Shown: one piece after another, positions 33,355-41,362 of the stretch
Numbering within the stretch: the stretch's first letter is position 1
Layout: every line of letters begins with the position of its first letter
From: Pseudonocardia sp. N23
GTDB lineage: Bacteria; Actinomycetota; Actinomycetes; Mycobacteriales; Pseudonocardiaceae
Length of the DNA stretch: 64,000 bases
Assembly: GCF_002583555.1 (NCBI RefSeq)
Contig: NZ_BEGX01000077.1
Location: forward strand, 196,335 to 260,334
Direction of reading: 5' to 3'
Notes under the pieces: model-generated
The model's input: only the letters and a program-made list of their open reading frames with translations
What the model was told of the DNA's origin: nothing
The model's database searches: none
Position numbers and translations under genes: made by a program

Positions 33355-34994
33355 GCCTCTCCGAGTGCCGCGGAGACCACGTCGCGGGCCTCCTCCTGGA
33401 TGCGCGCCAGGTGCTCCGCGCCGCGGAAGCTCTCCGCGTAGACCTTGTAGACGTCCTCCGTGCCGGACGGGCGGGCGGCGAACCAGCCCGACTCCGTGGT
33501 CACCTTGAGGCCGCCGAGCGCCTCGCCGTTGCCGGGGGCGGTGGTGAGGCGGGCGGTGATGGGTTCGCCGGCGAGCTCGGTGGCGGTGACGTCGTCCGCC
33601 GCGAGCTTCCCGAGGCGGGCCTTCTGCTCACGGGTGGCGGCGACGTCGGTGCGCGCGTAGGCGGGGTCGCCGAAGCGGTCGGTGAGCTCGCGGTAGTGCT
33701 CGGTCGGCGTCGCGCCGGTGACGGCGGTGATCTCGGAGGCGAGCAGCGCCAGGATGATGCCGTCCTTGTCGGTGGACCAGGGCGAGCCGTCGAACCGCAG
33801 GAACGACGCGCCCGCGCTCTCCTCGCCGCCGAAGCCGACGGATCCGTCGAGCAGACCGGGCACGAACCACTTGAACCCGACCGGCACCTCCAGCAGCGTG
33901 CGGTCGAGGTCGGCGGTGACCCGGTCGATCATCGACGAGCTGACCGCGGTCTTGCCGACGGCCGCGCCGCCCGGCCAGCCGGGCCGGTGCGCGAACAGGT
34001 AGCCGATGGCCACCGACAGGTAGTGGTTCGGGTTCATCAGCCCGCCGTCGGCGGTGACGATGCCGTGCCGGTCGGAGTCGGCGTCGTTTCCCGTGGCGAT
34101 CGTGAACTCGGGGTTCTCCGCCATCCGAGAGACCAGCGACGCCATCGCGTACGGCGACGAGCAGTCCATCCGGATCTTCCCGTCCCAGTCCAGCGTCATG
34201 AACGCGAAACGCGGGTCGACGTCCGGGTTGACGACGGTCAGGTCGAGACGGTGCCGGTCGGCGATCGCGGCCCAGTAGTCGACGGCCGCACCGCCGAGGG
34301 GGTCGGCGCCGATGCGGACCCCCGCCTGCCGGACGGCCTCGAGGTCGACGACGGCGGGCAGCGCGTCGACGTAGGTGCCCAGGAAGTCGAAGGGGCGGGT
34401 CGTGGCCCGCGCGAGCGGGACGCGCTGCACACCTGCGAGCCCGGCCTCCAGCAACTCGTTGGCGCGGTTCGCGATCCAGCCGGTGGCGTCGGTGCCGGCG
34501 GGACCGCCGTGGGGCGGGTTGTACTTGAAGCCGCCGTCGGCGGGCGGGTTGTGCGACGGGGTGACGACGACCCCGTCGGCGAGCCCGGACGTGCGGCCCC
34601 GGTTGTGGGCCAGGATCGCGAACGACACGGCGGGGGTCGGCGTCCAGCGGTCGTCGGCGTCGACCAGGACGTCGACACCGTTGGCCGAGAACACCTCGAC
34701 GGCGGTGGCCCAGGCGGGCTCGGACAGCGCGTGGGTGTCGCGTCCCAGGTAGAGCGGGCCGTCGGTGCCCTGGGCGGTGCGGTACTCGACGATGGCCTGG
34801 CTGGTGGCGGCGATGTGGTCGTCGTTGAAGGTGGTGACGAGCGACGACCCGCGATGGCCCGACGTCCCGAAGGCGACGCGCTCGGCGACGACCTTCGGGT
34901 CGGGATGACGGTCTCGGTATGCGGCGAACAGCTCGTCGAGGTCGACGAGGTCCTCGGGGCGCGCGGGGGTTCCGGCGCGCGGGTGCGGGGCCAT
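33351..34994 (-). CDS. pgm: Alpha-D-phosphoglucomutase
   Basis: Interconverts glucose-1-phosphate and glucose-6-phosphate. The 547-residue protein has the catalytic serine loop TPSHNPPADGG, the metal-binding loop TGNDADSDRHG, the sugar-specificity loop GFGGEESAGASFL, and the C-terminal phosphate site RPSGTEDVYKVY. N-terminal AFGTSGHRGSSL is also typical. It is in one operon with ppgK, and it would accept the glucose-1-phosphate from GalT. Confidence 0.96.
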   Translation of the reverse strand: MAPHPRAGTPARPEDLVDLDELFAAYRDRHPDPKVVAERVAFGTSGHRGSSLVTTFNDDHIAATSQAIVEYRTAQGTDGPLYLGRDTHALSEPAWATAVEVFSANGVDVLVDADDRWTPTPAVSFAILAHNRGRTSGLADGVVVTPSHNPPADGGFKYNPPHGGPAGTDATGWIANRANELLEAGLAGVQRVPLARATTRPFDFLGTYVDALPAVVDLEAVRQAGVRIGADPLGGAAVDYWAAIADRHRLDLTVVNPDVDPRFAFMTLDWDGKIRMDCSSPYAMASLVSRMAENPEFTIATGNDADSDRHGIVTADGGLMNPNHYLSVAIGYLFAHRPGWPGGAAVGKTAVSSSMIDRVTADLDRTLLEVPVGFKWFVPGLLDGSVGFGGEESAGASFLRFDGSPWSTDKDGIILALLASEITAVTGATPTEHYRELTDRFGDPAYARTDVAATREQKARLGKLAADDVTATELAGEPITARLTTAPGNGEALGGLKVTTESGWFAARPSGTEDVYKVYAESFRGAEHLARIQEEARDVVSAALGEA

Positions 34995-35054
34995 GTGGCA
35001 CAGCCTGCCGCAATAACCCGGGCGCGCAAGGGCTGCGCGGCCCGGTCGCGGGTC

Positions 35055-35882
35055 TCAGCCGCGGACGAGCCGCGGGAGCAGCGACGACGCGATCGTGATC
35101 ATGGCGACCGCGGCGAGCACCAGCACCCCGAAGTCGAGCCACAGCCGCGCCGGGGTCCCGATGAGCAGCCCGCGCAACGCCTCCACCTCGTAGCTGAGCG
35201 GGTTGACGTGGTTGACCACCTGCAACCACCCCGGCATGAGGTCGACGGGGTAGAGCGCGTTGGAGGCGAAGAACAGCGGCATCGTGATCGCCTGCCCGAT
35301 GCCCATCAGCCGGTCGCGCGACAGCACGAGCCCGGCGATCGTGATCGACAAGCAGCAGAAGAACGCCGAGCCCAGCAGCAGGGCGGTGACCACGCCGAGC
35401 CAGTGCAACGGGTTGGGCGACAACGACACCCCGAGGAGGAGCGCGAGCAGCAGCACGACGACGGCCTGCGCCACGGCTCTGACCCCGGCGGCGAAGGCCT
35501 TGGCGGCGACGAGCGCGACCCGCGGCGTCGGCGTCACCAGGAGCTTGGAGAGCACCCCGGCGTCGCGTTCCCAGATGATCTGGATGCCGTAGAAGATCGC
35601 GATGAACAGGGCGGACTGGGCGAGGATGCCGGGCGCCAGGTAGTCGAGGTACGGGGTGTTCCCGGTCGGGATCGCGTGGATGCGGGTGAACACCTGGCCG
35701 AAGACGAGCAGCCACAGCGCGGGCTGGACGGCGCGGGTGAGCAGCTCGGAGCGGTCGTGGCGCAGGCGTTGCAGCTCCACCAGGCACATCGTCGCGATGC
35801 GGCGGACCGCGGTCGCGACGACACCGACCGGGCCGGGGTCCTCAGCCGAGGCGGCCGGCGGTACGACGGGCAGCACGGACAT
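35055..35882 (-). CDS. ABC-2 type exporter permease
   Basis: A 275-residue membrane protein with six helices and the ABC-2 permease pattern: LLVFGQVFTRIHAIPTGNTP, YLAPGILAQSALFIAIFYGI and DLMPGWLQVVNHVNPLSYEV, which is the DrrB-type signature region. It overlaps the ATPase gene by 41 bp. Such DrrAB pairs export drugs or lipids. The substrate is unknown. A MarR regulator heads the operon, which favours a drug-efflux role. Confidence 0.9.
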   Translation of the reverse strand: MSVLPVVPPAASAEDPGPVGVVATAVRRIATMCLVELQRLRHDRSELLTRAVQPALWLLVFGQVFTRIHAIPTGNTPYLDYLAPGILAQSALFIAIFYGIQIIWERDAGVLSKLLVTPTPRVALVAAKAFAAGVRAVAQAVVVLLLALLLGVSLSPNPLHWLGVVTALLLGSAFFCCLSITIAGLVLSRDRLMGIGQAITMPLFFASNALYPVDLMPGWLQVVNHVNPLSYEVEALRGLLIGTPARLWLDFGVLVLAAVAMITIASSLLPRLVRG

Positions 35883-36651
35883 CGCGCAGTCCTCCGGATC
35901 GTTCGTCGAGGGTGTCGCCGGTGTGGTGGCGGAAGACGTCGTCGAGTGTGGCGTCGGGCCCGATTGCGCTGCGCAGGTCGGCGGGGGTGCCGAGGGCGCG
36001 GACGCGGCCGCGGTGCATCAGCGCGATGCGGTCGCACTGCGCGTCGGCCTCGCCCATCGCGTGCGTGGTGACCAGGACGGTCATGCCGGTGGCCTCGCGG
36101 ATCGTGGTGATCCGGTCCCACACGCCGTCGCGGGCGACGGGGTCGAGCCCGACGGTCGGCTCGTCGAGGACGAGCACCCGCGGCGCGCTGACGAGGGCCT
36201 GCGCGAGCTCGAGGCGGCGCACCATGCCGCCGGAGTAGGTCTTGACCTGCCTGTCGGCGACGTCGAGCAGGTCGACGGCGTCGAGCACCGCGTCGACCTG
36301 GGCACGGCGGTCGCGGCGTGGGACGTCGAACAGCCGGGCGAACAGGGCGACGTTCTCCCGGCCGGACAGGGTGCCGTCGGCCGACAGCTGCTGCGGGACG
36401 TAGCCGAGCATGCGGCGGACGGCGCTGCGGCGGCGCGCGACGTCGACACCGAACACCTCGATCGCGCCGGGCGGTGCCGGGAGCAGCGTGGTGATCATGC
36501 GGATCGTGGTGGTCTTGCCCGCGCCGTTCGGGCCGAGCAGCCCGAACACCTCGCCGGGGCGGACCTCGAGGTCGATCCCGTCGACGGCGACGGTGTCGCC
36601 GAACTCCTGGCGCAGGCCGGTGCAACGGATCGCGGGTCCGGGGTCGGTCAT
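35842..36651 (-). CDS. ABC exporter ATP-binding protein (DrrA-like)
   Basis: A 269-residue ABC ATPase: Walker A GPNGAGKTTTIRM, Q-loop GYVPQQLSADG, signature YSGGMVRRLELAQAL, Walker B VLVLDEPTVGLDP and switch histidine TTHAMGEAD. The C-terminal part with DATLDDVFRHHTG is characteristic of DrrA-type daunorubicin-resistance ATPases. ATG 36651 overlaps the MarR stop as ATGA. With the permease it forms an exporter of the DrrAB class. Confidence 0.93.
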   Translation of the reverse strand: MTDPGPAIRCTGLRQEFGDTVAVDGIDLEVRPGEVFGLLGPNGAGKTTTIRMITTLLPAPPGAIEVFGVDVARRRSAVRRMLGYVPQQLSADGTLSGRENVALFARLFDVPRRDRRAQVDAVLDAVDLLDVADRQVKTYSGGMVRRLELAQALVSAPRVLVLDEPTVGLDPVARDGVWDRITTIREATGMTVLVTTHAMGEADAQCDRIALMHRGRVRALGTPADLRSAIGPDATLDDVFRHHTGDTLDERSGGLRDVRAARRTAGRLG

Positions 36652-37154
36652 CCGGCCTCCTCCTCGTCGGGGACAGCGGGGACAGCGGGGGCAGCGGGGA
36701 CAGCGGGGTGCGGCTGGTCGGCGAGGAGATCGGTGAGCCGGGCCAGCGCGGGCAGGGCGGCGGCGAGGGCGGCCTGCTCCTCGGAGGTCAGCTCGCCGAT
36801 GCCCGCGGTGACGAGCGCGCCGCGCGCGGCACGCCAGCGGGCGAGGCGGGCGCGGGCGGCGGCGGTGAGCTGGAGACGGGCCGCGCGGCGGTCGCCCGGG
36901 TCGGGCGTGCGCTCCAGCAGGCCGGCGCCCACGAGCTGGTTGACCAGGGTGGACACGGTGTTGGCCGCCAGGTGCAGGCCCCGGGCCGCGGCGGCCACAC
37001 CGACGCCGGGGTCGGACTCGACGAGCTGCAGCAGCTCCAGCTGGGCGCCGCGCAGCAGGACGGGGTCGGTCGAGGTCTCGCGCACCCGGCGGCGAACGAC
37101 GCGGCGCAGGCCCATGACGGCTGCCATCAGCTCGTCGCCACGGGGAGGGGTCAC
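36648..37154 (-). CDS. MarR-family transcriptional regulator
   Basis: A 168-residue MarR protein. The winged helix reads GVGVAAAARGLHLAANTVST then LVNQLVGAGLLERTPDPGDR and RAARLQLTAAARARL. It heads an operon with the DrrAB-type exporter, as regulators of efflux pumps often do. The C-terminal PAAPAVPAVPDEEE comes from a short 9-bp repeat and looks dispensable. GTG 37154 is the start. The region upstream (37155-37309) should hold its operator; no clear MarR palindrome was found there. Confidence 0.9.
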   Translation of the reverse strand: MTPPRGDELMAAVMGLRRVVRRRVRETSTDPVLLRGAQLELLQLVESDPGVGVAAAARGLHLAANTVSTLVNQLVGAGLLERTPDPGDRRAARLQLTAAARARLARWRAARGALVTAGIGELTSEEQAALAAALPALARLTDLLADQPHPAVPAAPAVPAVPDEEEAG

Positions 37155-37222
37155 ATCGGCGACTCTACCTCCGTCACAGAGCTATTACCGATGGCAAGAA
37201 CCATGCCGGGCTGCTCAGGGCA

Positions 37223-37317
37223 AGGGCATCCACTCGGGACAGGTGTCGCTGTTCGGGACAGGCGCCGCTGTTCGGGACAGGTGTCGCTGTTCGGGACAGG
37301 GGCCGCCGGTCAGGACA
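37223..37317. repeat. 19-bp tandem repeat, about five units
   Basis: GGTGTCGCTGTTCGGGACA at 37242-37260 and 37280-37298 is identical; a variant lies between (37261-37279), and degenerate copies flank at 37223 and 37299. The last unit covers the final codons of the membrane-protein gene that ends at 37310. It may affect spacing in the MarR-exporter promoter region. Confidence 0.85.
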
Positions 37318-37585
37318 GCGATGCGTAGTGCATCTGCATGACGACGCCCATGACGATCGCGCCGACGCCGATGACCAGCGGGACGAGCCAGCGGGTGACC
37401 GCACCGCGGCGGCGCGCGAGCAGCGACAGCACGATCGCCGCCAGGCCGAACGCGTAGCCGGCGAGCGGCATGAAGTACCCGGCCACGGCGCCGGAGACAG
37501 CGATGACGGTGGCCGCGACGACCTGCGTCGATCCCTCGCCCAGTCCGCGCGGCTCGGTCTCGCCGGCTTTCCCGGTCCCACTCAT
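37310..37585 (-). CDS. Small membrane protein, two to three helices
   Basis: A 91-residue protein from ATG 37585. Hydrophobic segments: VVAATVIAVSGAVAGYFMPL, a second (GYAFGLAAIVLSLLAR) and a third (WLVPLVIGVGAIVMGVVMQM). Between them is the basic ARRRGAVTRW loop, so positive charges point to the cytoplasm. It resembles small DUF4190-type actinobacterial proteins in pattern, but I cannot assign it with certainty. The stop lies within the 19-bp repeat. Confidence 0.7.
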   Translation of the reverse strand: MSGTGKAGETEPRGLGEGSTQVVAATVIAVSGAVAGYFMPLAGYAFGLAAIVLSLLARRRGAVTRWLVPLVIGVGAIVMGVVMQMHYASLS

Positions 37586-37672
37586 CGCGATTCGCCCCTG
37601 CTCGTCGTCGGTCGTGTGTCCGCCACGGTACCGATGGCGTTCCGGGTGGCGGGGGTCGCCCGAAAAGATGTC

Positions 37673-37684
37673 ACTTGCGAAAGT
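37673..37684. promoter_or_regulatory. ACTTGCGAAAGT imperfect palindrome
   Basis: Ten of twelve positions are symmetric. It lies 24 bp upstream of the winged-helix remnant at 37709. Related ACTTTC...GAAAGT-like half-sites often flank genes of small winged-helix regulators, so this may be its autoregulatory site. That is inference. Confidence 0.35.
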
Positions 37685-37708
37685 GGAAAGTATCCACACG
37701 GTGGAGGC

Positions 37709-37852
37709 ATGAGCGACTACGTGAGCGTCCGCAAGAGCGGCCGGGGCCGCGGCTCGACCACGACGTTCGCGCTGACCCCGCAGGGCCGCACGGCCTACAC
37801 CGCACACCGCGACGCGCTGCGTGCCCTGCTCGACGGCCCGCACGTGGTCTGA
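37709..37852 (+). CDS. Truncated winged-helix regulator (C-terminal part only)
   Basis: A 47-residue frame with GGTGGAGG just before ATG 37709. YVSVRKSGRGRGSTTTFALT then PQGRTAYTAHRDALRALL matches the wing and last helix of small actinobacterial winged-helix regulators, normally about 100 residues (family form: ...LEEAGYVEVRKEGPGRRART...). The recognition helices are missing, so DNA binding is unlikely. Either it is a decayed gene whose ribosome site arose by chance, or a short product with a dimerisation role. An imperfect operator-like palindrome remains upstream. Confidence 0.5.
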   Translation: MSDYVSVRKSGRGRGSTTTFALTPQGRTAYTAHRDALRALLDGPHVV

Positions 37853-37863
37853 GTCACGCGTGG

Positions 37864-38673
37864 TCACGAGGGGGATCGGGCCAGGACCTCGCCGTGCAGG
37901 AGGGCGAACCAGCCATCGGGGTCGGCCGCCCATGCGCGCCAGCCGGCGGCCATCTCGTCCAGGTCGCCCCGGTCGGCGATCCCGCGGTCGAGGGCCTGTT
38001 CGGCGACCCGCGACGACGTGATCCGCTCCGCCCAGGCGCCGCCCCACCACGATCGTTCCTGCGGCGTCGAGTAGCACCAGACCGACGCCGACGCCGTGAC
38101 CTCGGCGAACCCGGCGCGCCGGGCCCACGCGTGCAGTCGCCGGCCCGCGTCGGGCTCGGCGCCGTTGGAGTGGGCGACGGCCCGGTAGGTCGCCAGCCAG
38201 GCGTCGAGCCGCTCGTCGGCGGGGAACCACGTCATCGCCGCATAGTCGGCGTCCCGGGCAGCGACGACACCGCCGTCGGTCAGCACCGAGCCCATCGCGC
38301 GCAGGGCCGCGACCGGGTCGGTGAGGTGCTGGAGGACCTGGTGGGCGTGCACGACGTCGTAGCGGCCCGCTGCCGGGTCGAGTGCATACACGTCGGCGAC
38401 CTCGAAGCGCAGCGTCGCGATCCCGGCTCCGGTCGCGCGGGCCTCGGCCAGCGGGTCCTCGACCGGTTCGATGCCGACGACGGGTCCCGGCGCGACCGTC
38501 CGCGCCAGGTCGGCCGTGATCGTGCCCGGCCCGCAGCCGACGTCGAGCACCGACAGCCCTGGGCTCAGGTGGGGGAGCAGGTAGCCGGCGGAGTTGGCGG
38601 CGGTCCGGTTGCGGTGCGAGCGCAGGACGCTGTCGGCGTGGCCGTGGGTGTAGACGTCGGGCGTCTCAGGCAC
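37864..38673 (-). CDS. Class I SAM-dependent methyltransferase
   Basis: A 269-residue methyltransferase: VLDVGCGPGTITADLARTVA (SAM-binding motif I), GIEPVEDPLAEAR (acidic loop), YDVVHAHQVLQHLTDPVAAL (motif of UbiE/Methyltransf_11 type). N-terminal VYTHGHADSVLRSHRNRTAA is typical of actinobacterial members near metabolic genes. The substrate is unknown. ATG 38673 overlaps the end of aroE by 8 bp, so the two are cotranscribed without an obvious functional link. Confidence 0.9.
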   Translation of the reverse strand: MPETPDVYTHGHADSVLRSHRNRTAANSAGYLLPHLSPGLSVLDVGCGPGTITADLARTVAPGPVVGIEPVEDPLAEARATGAGIATLRFEVADVYALDPAAGRYDVVHAHQVLQHLTDPVAALRAMGSVLTDGGVVAARDADYAAMTWFPADERLDAWLATYRAVAHSNGAEPDAGRRLHAWARRAGFAEVTASASVWCYSTPQERSWWGGAWAERITSSRVAEQALDRGIADRGDLDEMAAGWRAWAADPDGWFALLHGEVLARSPS

Positions 38674-39511
38674 GGGCGCTCACCGCCTCGTCCAGCGCCG
38701 CGCGCATCGGTTCGACCGGCCCCGGCAGGCCCGTCATCAGCGTCACCTGTTCGACGGCCTGGTGCAGCAGCATCGACAGCCCGCTCACCACCCGGCAGCC
38801 GGCGTCGGCGGCCGACGCGGCGAACGGCGTCGGCCAGCCCGCGTACACGGCGTCGAGCACCGCCGTCGACGGCGACCACGCGGTGCCGACGAGGACGTCC
38901 GCGGCGCCGTGCGGCAGCGTCGAGATCACGACGCCCGCACCGGCCAGCGCACGCGTCGCCGTCCCGGGATCGGCGAGGTCGTCGCGGACGTCGGGGGTGA
39001 CGCCGAGCCGCTCGGCCGCCTCCCGCAGCGCCGCGGCCCGGCCGGTGTCGCGGACCAGCACCCGCGGCGCCGGGTCGCCCAGCTCGCGCAACGCCGCCAG
39101 CGCCGCCCGGGCCGTCCCGCCCGCGCCCAGCACGACCGAGTTCCGTGCCGTGGTGACCCCGGCCTCCCGCAGCGCCGCGACGAGCCCGGCGACGTCGGTG
39201 TTGTCGGCGAACCGCCCGTCCGCGCCGAACACCAGCGTGTTCGCCGCGCCCGTGGCGGTGGCCAGCGGCGACACCCGGTCGGCGACGTCGATCGCGACCC
39301 GCTTGAGCGGCATCGTCAACGACAGACCGGCCCACGACCCGTCGAGACCGTCGACGAAGCCGGGCAGCCCCGCCTCGTCGCACTCGTGCAGGCCGTAGGT
39401 CCAGCCGTCGAGCCCCAGCGCGTCGTAGGCGGCGCGGTGCAGGACGGGGGACAGCGAGTGCGCGACGGGGGAGCCGAGCACAGCGGCGCGGCGAGTCGGT
39501 TGCGCAGGCAT
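38666..39511 (-). CDS. aroE: Shikimate dehydrogenase
   Basis: AroE reduces 3-dehydroshikimate with NADPH in aromatic biosynthesis. The 281-residue protein has AVLGSPVAHSLSPVLHRAAY (shikimate site, catalytic lysine in SLTMPLKRVA), TGAANTLVF, ADNTDVAGLV and the nucleotide motif VVLGAGGTARAAL. GLSMLLHQAVEQ near the C-terminus is the conserved Q site. ATG 39511 is the start. No other shikimate-pathway gene is near. Confidence 0.95.
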   Translation of the reverse strand: MPAQPTRRAAVLGSPVAHSLSPVLHRAAYDALGLDGWTYGLHECDEAGLPGFVDGLDGSWAGLSLTMPLKRVAIDVADRVSPLATATGAANTLVFGADGRFADNTDVAGLVAALREAGVTTARNSVVLGAGGTARAALAALRELGDPAPRVLVRDTGRAAALREAAERLGVTPDVRDDLADPGTATRALAGAGVVISTLPHGAADVLVGTAWSPSTAVLDAVYAGWPTPFAASAADAGCRVVSGLSMLLHQAVEQVTLMTGLPGPVEPMRAALDEAVSARA

Positions 39512-39546
39512 CCCGGCAGTATGCGCACCGCCGCCGACGCGCGTGA

Positions 39547-39876
39547 TCAGTACCCCTGCGGGGGACCCCAGCTGCGGAACCGTTCCAGCGTGACCTTGCC
39601 GTCCGCGTCGCTGTCGCCGGCCGCCTCGCGGGCCTTGAACCGCTTCACCCCGTACTCGACGCCCGCGAGCGTCATCGCCGACTCCGAGCAGCCCATGCCG
39701 TACTTGGCGCGGACCCGCTCGTCGGCCAGCGTCATGCACTCGCGGGTGCGCGTGACGAAGTCGTCGAGGGTGTACTCGGCACCGGCCTCGAAGTAGTCCT
39801 TGACGATCAGCGACGGCGAGTAGAACGACTGCGTCGACCCGTCCGGCCAGCGGACGTCGAACACAACATCGGGCAC
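39547..39876 (-). CDS. MSMEG_0570-family nitrogen-starvation protein
   Basis: A 109-residue protein with VVFDVRWPDGSTQSFYSPSL then IVKDYFEAGAEYTLDDFVTR, the signature of the MSMEG_0570 family, named from a nitrogen-starvation gene cluster of Mycolicibacterium smegmatis. The C-terminus carries DSDADGKVTLERF, which resembles an EF-hand loop but places the glutamate one position early. GTG 39876 has GAGGAG upstream. The other members of the usual cluster (MSMEG_0565-0572) are not in the window, so this copy is isolated. Confidence 0.8.
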   Translation of the reverse strand: MPDVVFDVRWPDGSTQSFYSPSLIVKDYFEAGAEYTLDDFVTRTRECMTLADERVRAKYGMGCSESAMTLAGVEYGVKRFKAREAAGDSDADGKVTLERFRSWGPPQGY

Positions 39877-39997
39877 GGCTCTCCTCGAGGTGCGCGTGGT
39901 GAGGGGGATCCGATCGGCGACGTCGGCGATCACCCACAGGTTAATGCCCCGGGGCCCCGGCGGTGCTGCCCACCGCCCGTCACGGGAGACTGCCCCC

Positions 39998-40744
39998 GTG
40001 AGATCGGGATCGACGGTGCTCGTGCTCGGCGGACGCAGTGAGATCGGGGTGGCCGTCGCCGAGCGGCTCTCGGCCGCCGGTGCGGGAACGGTGGTGCTGG
40101 CCGCGCGCCGCAGCGACGACCTCGACGACGAGGAGCGCCGCGTCCGTGCGGGCGGCGCCGAGGTGGAGCGGGTCGAGTTCGACGCCGACGACCTCGCCTC
40201 CCACCGGCCCCTGCTCGACGAGCTCGTCGCCCGGCACGGCCGGCTCGACACCGTGGTGGTGGCCTTCGGCATCCTCGGGCAGCAGGCCCGCGCCGAGGCC
40301 GACGCCGCGCACGCCGTCGAGATCGTGCACACCGACTACGTCGCCCACGTCCACGTGCTGACCCACCTCGCGCAGGTGCTGCGGGAACAGGGCAACGGCA
40401 CGCTCGTCGTGTACTCCTCGGTCGCGGGGTGGCGGGTACGGCGGGCCAACTACGTCTACGGCTCGGCGAAGGCGGGTCTCGACGGCTTCGCGAGCGGGAT
40501 GGCCGACGCGCTGCACGGCAGCGGGGTACGGATGCTGTTGGTGCGGCCCGGGTTCGTGGTCGGCCGGATGACCGCGGGCATGACGCCCGCTCCGCTGTCG
40601 AGCACGCCCGAGCAGGTGGCCGACGCGACGGTCGCCGCGCTGGCGAAGGAGCGCCGCGAGCTGTGGGTCCCAGCCGTCCTGCGGCCGGTGTTCTTCGCGA
40701 TGCGGCTGCTGCCTCGCGCCGTGTGGCGGCGCATCCCGCGCTGA
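39998..40744 (+). CDS. SDR oxidoreductase, DprE2-like
   Basis: A 248-residue short-chain dehydrogenase. N-terminal VLVLGGRSEIGVAVAERL is the variant dinucleotide motif seen in DprE2; VVVAFGILGQQARAEADAA and VVYSSVAGWRVRRANYVYGS with YxxxK (YGSAKAGLDGF) follow, then MLLVRPGFVVGRMTAGM. DprE2 completes decaprenylphosphoryl-arabinose synthesis for arabinan. DprE1, its partner, is not adjacent, so the assignment is to the family, not proved. GTG 39998 is the start. Confidence 0.78.
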   Translation: MRSGSTVLVLGGRSEIGVAVAERLSAAGAGTVVLAARRSDDLDDEERRVRAGGAEVERVEFDADDLASHRPLLDELVARHGRLDTVVVAFGILGQQARAEADAAHAVEIVHTDYVAHVHVLTHLAQVLREQGNGTLVVYSSVAGWRVRRANYVYGSAKAGLDGFASGMADALHGSGVRMLLVRPGFVVGRMTAGMTPAPLSSTPEQVADATVAALAKERRELWVPAVLRPVFFAMRLLPRAVWRRIPR

Positions 40745-40858
40745 CCGCCGGCGCACCGGCCCGTGCTGCGGCGGCCCCTCCGCGCCCTGGTCCCCGGGCG
40801 CAACGTCACTCTCGTCCGCCCCCTCCGCGGGAGCAATGAGGTTGCGGCCGTGGACGGA

Positions 40859-41110
40859 CTATCCGGCCAGTGGCGTGTCGGCGGCGGACGGCGCAGCGGC
40901 GGGCGGCGCCGTGGCGGGTGGCGCAGCGGCGGCAGGCGCGGCGGCCGGGTCGGCGGGGGTGTCCGGGTGGTCGTCGGCGCGCAGTTCCGCCTTGAGGATG
41001 CGGGTGGAGCGGCCGAGGCTGCGGGCGGCGTCGGGAAGGCGCTTCGCGCCGAAGAGCAGCACCGCCACCCCGATGACGATCAGCCAGTGCCACCAGCTCA
41101 GCTCGCCCAT
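40859..41110 (-). CDS. tatA: Sec-independent translocase protein TatA
   Basis: An 83-residue TatA: N-terminal WWHWLIVIGVAVLLFGAKRL is the short membrane helix with the FG-hinge, followed by the amphipathic helix PDAARSLGRSTRILKAELR and a disordered Pro/Ala tail. TatA forms the pore for folded-protein export. ATG 41110 is the start. No tatB or tatC is adjacent. It is divergent from a class A PBP. Confidence 0.9.
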   Translation of the reverse strand: MGELSWWHWLIVIGVAVLLFGAKRLPDAARSLGRSTRILKAELRADDHPDTPADPAAAPAAAAPPATAPPAAAPSAADTPLAG

Positions 41111-41231
41111 TCCCGTGCCCTCCTCGCAGCCCTGCTTCTCATCTGCTTCTCGCAGCCGGGTTCGTTCTCCCGGCCCGGTGCGGTTCAGTCTGCCGCCCGC
41201 TCCGAATCCGCCCGGCACCGGTGTGACAATT

Positions 41232-41290
41232 CTCAGGCTGCTCTCAGTCTGTTCCGGGTGATTCCCGGAAATCGGTTCGGCGATTTCCGG
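41232..41290. promoter_or_regulatory. Direct repeat and perfect inverted repeat between tatA and the PBP gene
   Basis: CTCAG repeats at 41232 and 41243, 11 bp apart, the spacing used by OmpR-type regulators. Then CCGGAAATCG (41265-41274) pairs perfectly with CGATTTCCGG (41281-41290) over a 6-nt loop. The 252-bp gap is AT-richer than its surroundings. Cell-envelope stress control of the PBP is a reasonable inference. Confidence 0.45.
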
Positions 41291-41362
41291 TGACAGGTCC
41301 GGAAGACTGTGCAATGAGGCTGTCGTCCGTTTTCGGAGTTCGGTCCGACACCTGGTCGCGCG

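Noticed and set aside
39553..39600. True EF-hand in the MSMEG_0570 protein
   Set aside because: The loop glutamate falls at position 11 instead of 12 and no paired EF-hand exists; kept only as a remark.
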